DNA of 64,000 nucleotides from UBA1219 sp045601425 (lineage in GTDB: Bacteria; Bacteroidota; Bacteroidia; Bacteroidales; P3), in contig JAZRZP010000043.1 in NCBI GenBank assembly GCA_045601425.1, forward strand, positions 79,044 through 143,043, written 5' to 3'. Shown one piece after another: positions 61,866-64,000 of the stretch. The notes below the pieces were generated by a model. It searched no databases. It saw only the letters and a list, made by a program, of their open reading frames with translations, and was not told the origin of the DNA. A program made the translations under genes and the position numbers. The stretch's first letter is position 1; the number at the start of each line of letters is the position of its first letter.

Positions 61866-62575
61866 ACACTACCATTCTCAATATCCTTTGTGAAGGACCG
61901 ACCGAGGAGAGGTTTATTAAAGAAGTATTAAAGCCATATCTGTTTGGATGTGGTATAGTAATAAAAAGTCAACTTCTATATACTTCACGAAAAAAGGGTG
62001 CCCAAGGAGGGTTAATAAATTATCAGCAAGCCAAGAATGATTTGTCAATGTGGATGAGATCAGTTGCACATAGAAATAGTGAAACACATTATTTCACGAC
62101 AATGTTCGATCTGTACGCACTGCCAAGTGATTTCCCTGGTATGTTTCAATATAATGGAATTGATGATGCTTATGTAAAGGTTGAAAAAATAGAAAGAGCG
62201 TTTGCTACAGATATTAATTCACCTAGATTCATCCCATACATACAGCTTCACGAGTTCGAAGCACTTATGTTTTGTGACATAACAAAACTCACTAATGAGT
62301 ATCCTAATTGTAGCAAAGAGATTGAAAGCCTAGGAAATGTCTTGGTAAGATATAATGGTAATCCCGAATTAATCAACAATAGTCCAGCAACAGCACCAAG
62401 CAAAAGAATTATTGCTGCCATCGAAGGAAAGCAAAAATATAGTTATAATAAACCTCGTAGTGGAGCTGTGGTAACATCAGCAATTGGTTTGCCTGTTTTA
62501 ATGCAGAGCTGTAGGCATTTCCGTGAATGGATTGGGAATATACAGTCAATAATTAATCCTCCACTCACCGAATGA
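61862..62575 (+). CDS. DUF4276 protein, TOPRIM-like
   Basis: The 237-residue protein matches DUF4276: ILCEGPTEERFI (residues 8-19) with the conserved glutamate, FTTMFDLYALP (78-88) with an Asp, and LHEFEALMF (129-137), the metal-coordinating layout of a TOPRIM fold. TOPRIM domains can cut DNA or RNA, but catalysis here is not shown. It starts inside the stop of the ATPase gene and so forms a tight two-gene unit. Similar ATPase/TOPRIM pairs occur in phage defence, for example the AriA/AriB pair of PARIS, whose AriB belongs to another family (DUF4435). Confidence 0.82.
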   Translation: MNTTILNILCEGPTEERFIKEVLKPYLFGCGIVIKSQLLYTSRKKGAQGGLINYQQAKNDLSMWMRSVAHRNSETHYFTTMFDLYALPSDFPGMFQYNGIDDAYVKVEKIERAFATDINSPRFIPYIQLHEFEALMFCDITKLTNEYPNCSKEIESLGNVLVRYNGNPELINNSPATAPSKRIIAAIEGKQKYSYNKPRSGAVVTSAIGLPVLMQSCRHFREWIGNIQSIINPPLTE

Positions 62576-62583
62576 TGAAACGC

Positions 62584-62687
62584 ACCGCGCATATATGCAC
62601 AACCGCCAAACAGTGCTGTAAACCCTCTGCGCATATATGCGCGGTCAATTTGCAGCCCTGCAACGCCACCCCGCACCTGTGCGCGGT
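62584..62687 (+). repeat. GC-rich repeat cluster with palindromic GCGCATATATGCGC
   Basis: ACCGCGCATATATGC (62584-62598) and its exact complement GCATATATGCGCGGT (62631-62645) form a perfect 15-bp inverted repeat around a 32-bp loop. A third, diverged copy, GCACCTGTGCGCGGT (62673-62687), repeats the second one 42 bp on, and the similarity extends into TGCAG. The GC-rich tract sits in AT-rich surroundings, between the DUF4276 and DUF2971 genes. It resembles REP-like intergenic repeats, and a stable hairpin RNA or a recombination site is possible. Confidence 0.8.
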
Positions 62688-62710
62688 GAAAATGCAGAAA
62701 TGAAACAAGT

Positions 62711-63571
62711 ATGAGTACAAGCAAAGACAATACAAAAAACCAGAACAACGAATTGTTCATTCAGATTGCGGAGGAAACGTTTTATGAATGGAAACGACTT
62801 CTGAATGTAAAATATCTATACTACTATTGTAGTACAGATGTCTTTTTGAATGGAATTGTGGTAAATAATCCCAGCCCTCAAAAAGAATTATGTCTTTGGG
62901 CATCGCGCTATTCATATATGAATGACAAGGAGGAATTGCAATGTGGAATAAGACGGATAGAATCATGGAATCCACCAAACTACCTTGTTGAGGGCATAAA
63001 GCAAGCACATCAAAGCGACCACATCATTAGTTTATCTATGGCAGAAGATAGCTTAATAATGTGGAACACCTATGGCGATGGGGGGAAGGGTGTGATGCTT
63101 GCATTTGATACGAAACTGTTACTATCACAGTATGCTGGAAGATTGCAGCCTTGTTTCTATTCAGATAGTGAATATGACACAAATATAGAAAAGTCCTTTG
63201 GACACATCATTCAAGGGAGTATGTTTAAAGGAATATCTTTTAAGGATTATATGGGACTGTTGATTCCCCTCTTGTTAATGTACGCTATATTGAGAAAGGA
63301 TAAAAACTATGATTACGAGAAAGAAGTTCGTATATACGGAATAGGCGATAAACTTTTCGATAAAGAGGGAGGAGAAATTCATTATAGATATTCCAAGGGC
63401 ATAGTTGTACCATACGTGAAAGAATTTTTCCCAAAAACAGTGCTAAAGGAAGTTCGTTTTGGCCCTGTGGCAGAACACGAACTATCAGAAATATCGATGC
63501 GCGAATTTTTACATGCAAAAGGATTTATTGATTGTAAAGTAACACATTCTAACATTCCATACAGAGGATAA
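62711..63571 (+). CDS. DUF2971 family protein
   Basis: The 286-residue protein matches DUF2971: LWASRYSYMNDKEELQCG (near residue 61), ISLSMAEDSLIMWNTYGDGGKGVMLAFD in two parts (near 106-134), and YDYEKEVRIYGIG (near 199). There is no membrane helix, apart from a hydrophobic LLIPLLLMYAIL stretch that is probably buried. DUF2971 proteins often occur in defence islands, but their activity is unknown. It lies 26 bp after the repeat cluster. Confidence 0.8.
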   Translation: MSTSKDNTKNQNNELFIQIAEETFYEWKRLLNVKYLYYYCSTDVFLNGIVVNNPSPQKELCLWASRYSYMNDKEELQCGIRRIESWNPPNYLVEGIKQAHQSDHIISLSMAEDSLIMWNTYGDGGKGVMLAFDTKLLLSQYAGRLQPCFYSDSEYDTNIEKSFGHIIQGSMFKGISFKDYMGLLIPLLLMYAILRKDKNYDYEKEVRIYGIGDKLFDKEGGEIHYRYSKGIVVPYVKEFFPKTVLKEVRFGPVAEHELSEISMREFLHAKGFIDCKVTHSNIPYRG

Positions 63572-63573
63572 CA

Positions 63574-63909
63574 ATGGGATATAACGGCAATAATAGAGGA
63601 AGAACACACAATTGGAGTGGTGTCGGAGACAAACGGTACTACAATTGGGGCTTGAATTTAACCGCAAGAGCAATGGTTGCTCCATTTGCAATTTTATCTG
63701 TTTTATCAAAGATTGAAACGACTCCTTCATCATCAATTGTGGAAGAACCTGTCGAAACTTTTTCACACAGAAATAGTGTTCCTTCCGAATTGATAAAAGC
63801 ACTGGAGAACAAAAATGATGAACTCCATATTAACTATAGAAAAGTTGCTTTCATCAAACAAGAGCTGAATTCAAGTTACAAATGCAACTTTGTTTACAAT
63901 ATTTATTAA
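63574..63909 (+). CDS. Hypothetical 111-residue protein
   Basis: The frame starts two bases after the DUF2971 stop, which suggests a joint transcript. The N-terminal ~30 residues are Gly/Asn/Arg-rich (MGYNGNNRGRTHNWSG), followed by a short hydrophobic AMVAPFAILSVLSKI stretch and a Ser/Glu-rich tail. No family is recognised. Composition is as AT-rich as the rest of the block. It could be a small partner of the DUF2971 protein. Confidence 0.55.
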   Translation: MGYNGNNRGRTHNWSGVGDKRYYNWGLNLTARAMVAPFAILSVLSKIETTPSSSIVEEPVETFSHRNSVPSELIKALENKNDELHINYRKVAFIKQELNSSYKCNFVYNIY

Positions 63910-63920
63910 TTTAAAATCGG

Positions 63921-64000
63921 ATGCAAAGATACGAAAAATTTCTTGAATGGGAGAAAGGAAGTTCAATCTTTTTCTGGGGCGAGTATTCAGCATCAACCTG
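63921..64000 (+). CDS. Start of a further gene, cut by the window edge
   Basis: An ATG at 63921 opens a frame that stays open to the window end: 26 residues starting MQRYEKFLEWEKGSSIFFWG. The residues look protein-like and continue the plus-strand run. The stretch is too short to name. Confidence 0.42.
   Translation, partial: MQRYEKFLEWEKGSSIFFWGEYSAST

Noticed and set aside
63923..63931. TATCTTTGC on the minus strand at the right edge
   Set aside because: It fits a -7 box, but it has no gene downstream on that strand and lies inside a likely plus-strand frame starting at 63921.
1..64000. tRNA, rRNA, CRISPR array, insertion sequence or prophage
   Set aside because: I looked in all intergenic gaps and saw no T-arm-like motif, spaced repeat array, transposase or integrase. 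A tool-based scan could still find something faint.

Overview
The window comes from a member of the Bacteroidota, most likely an anaerobic Bacteroidales. The evidence is the repeated promoter signature TTTG-N19-20-TAnnTTTG, a type IX secretion C-terminal domain, the gliding lipoprotein GldH, a DUF4293 protein, the linked holB-ricT-gldH genes, and an energy metabolism of PPDK, pyruvate:ferredoxin oxidoreductase, Rnf, Etf/acyl-CoA dehydrogenase and menaquinone (MenA). I saw no rRNA, tRNA, CRISPR array or insertion sequence.

Layout. 1-7.8 kb (+): the end of a large T9SS-sorted surface protein, ppdK, an outer-membrane barrel, tsaB, menA and a CPBP protease. 7.8-14.3 kb (-): a five-gene run (outer-membrane protein, coaD, purE, a P-loop nucleotide kinase, dCMP deaminase), then dsbD and a DUF1846 gene. 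14.5-16.4 kb (+): an MBL-fold hydrolase and a glycosyltransferase. 16.5-21.0 kb (-): tsaD, a lipoprotein, a 55-residue 2[4Fe-4S] ferredoxin, gpsA and a PurF-like protein without its catalytic cysteine. 21.3-22.2 kb (+): DUF4293, then a strongly structured small-RNA candidate. 22.3-29.0 kb (+): an accessory island. It has an AT-rich operon (methyltransferase, compact SF1 helicase, unrecognised coiled-coil protein, stub of a fourth gene), then a membrane protein, a small hypothetical and a DUF1848 protein. 29.6-34.1 kb (+): rnfBCDGE, with no rnfA. 34.2-38.7 kb (-): dxs, pepE, smpB and an O-antigen-ligase-like protein. 38.9-43.1 kb (+): GNAT, etfB, etfA and acyl-CoA dehydrogenase. 43.2-46.5 kb (-): an OmpA lipoprotein, xth and dnaB. 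46.7-50.0 kb (+): holB, ricT and gldH. 50.0-52.6 kb (-): an ABC exporter and an EamA transporter. 53.0-55.6 kb (+): lpxK and lpdA. 55.7-56.7 kb (-): ilvE. 57.1-60.7 kb (+): nifJ (PFOR). 60.7-64.0 kb (+): a second accessory block with an AAA ATPase/DUF4276 pair, a GC-rich repeat cluster, a DUF2971 protein and small hypotheticals.

The core genes suggest one redox circuit. PPDK and PFOR handle pyruvate, ferredoxin carries the electrons, Rnf can turn reduced ferredoxin into an ion gradient, and EtfAB with the acyl-CoA dehydrogenase links NADH or ferredoxin to an acyl-CoA couple. This is inference from gene content.

The best candidates for an undescribed system are the 22.3-26.3 kb operon and the ATPase/DUF4276 pair at 60.7-62.6 kb. 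Both sit in AT-rich insertions between housekeeping genes, as anti-phage defence modules often do. Neither function can be shown from sequence alone.
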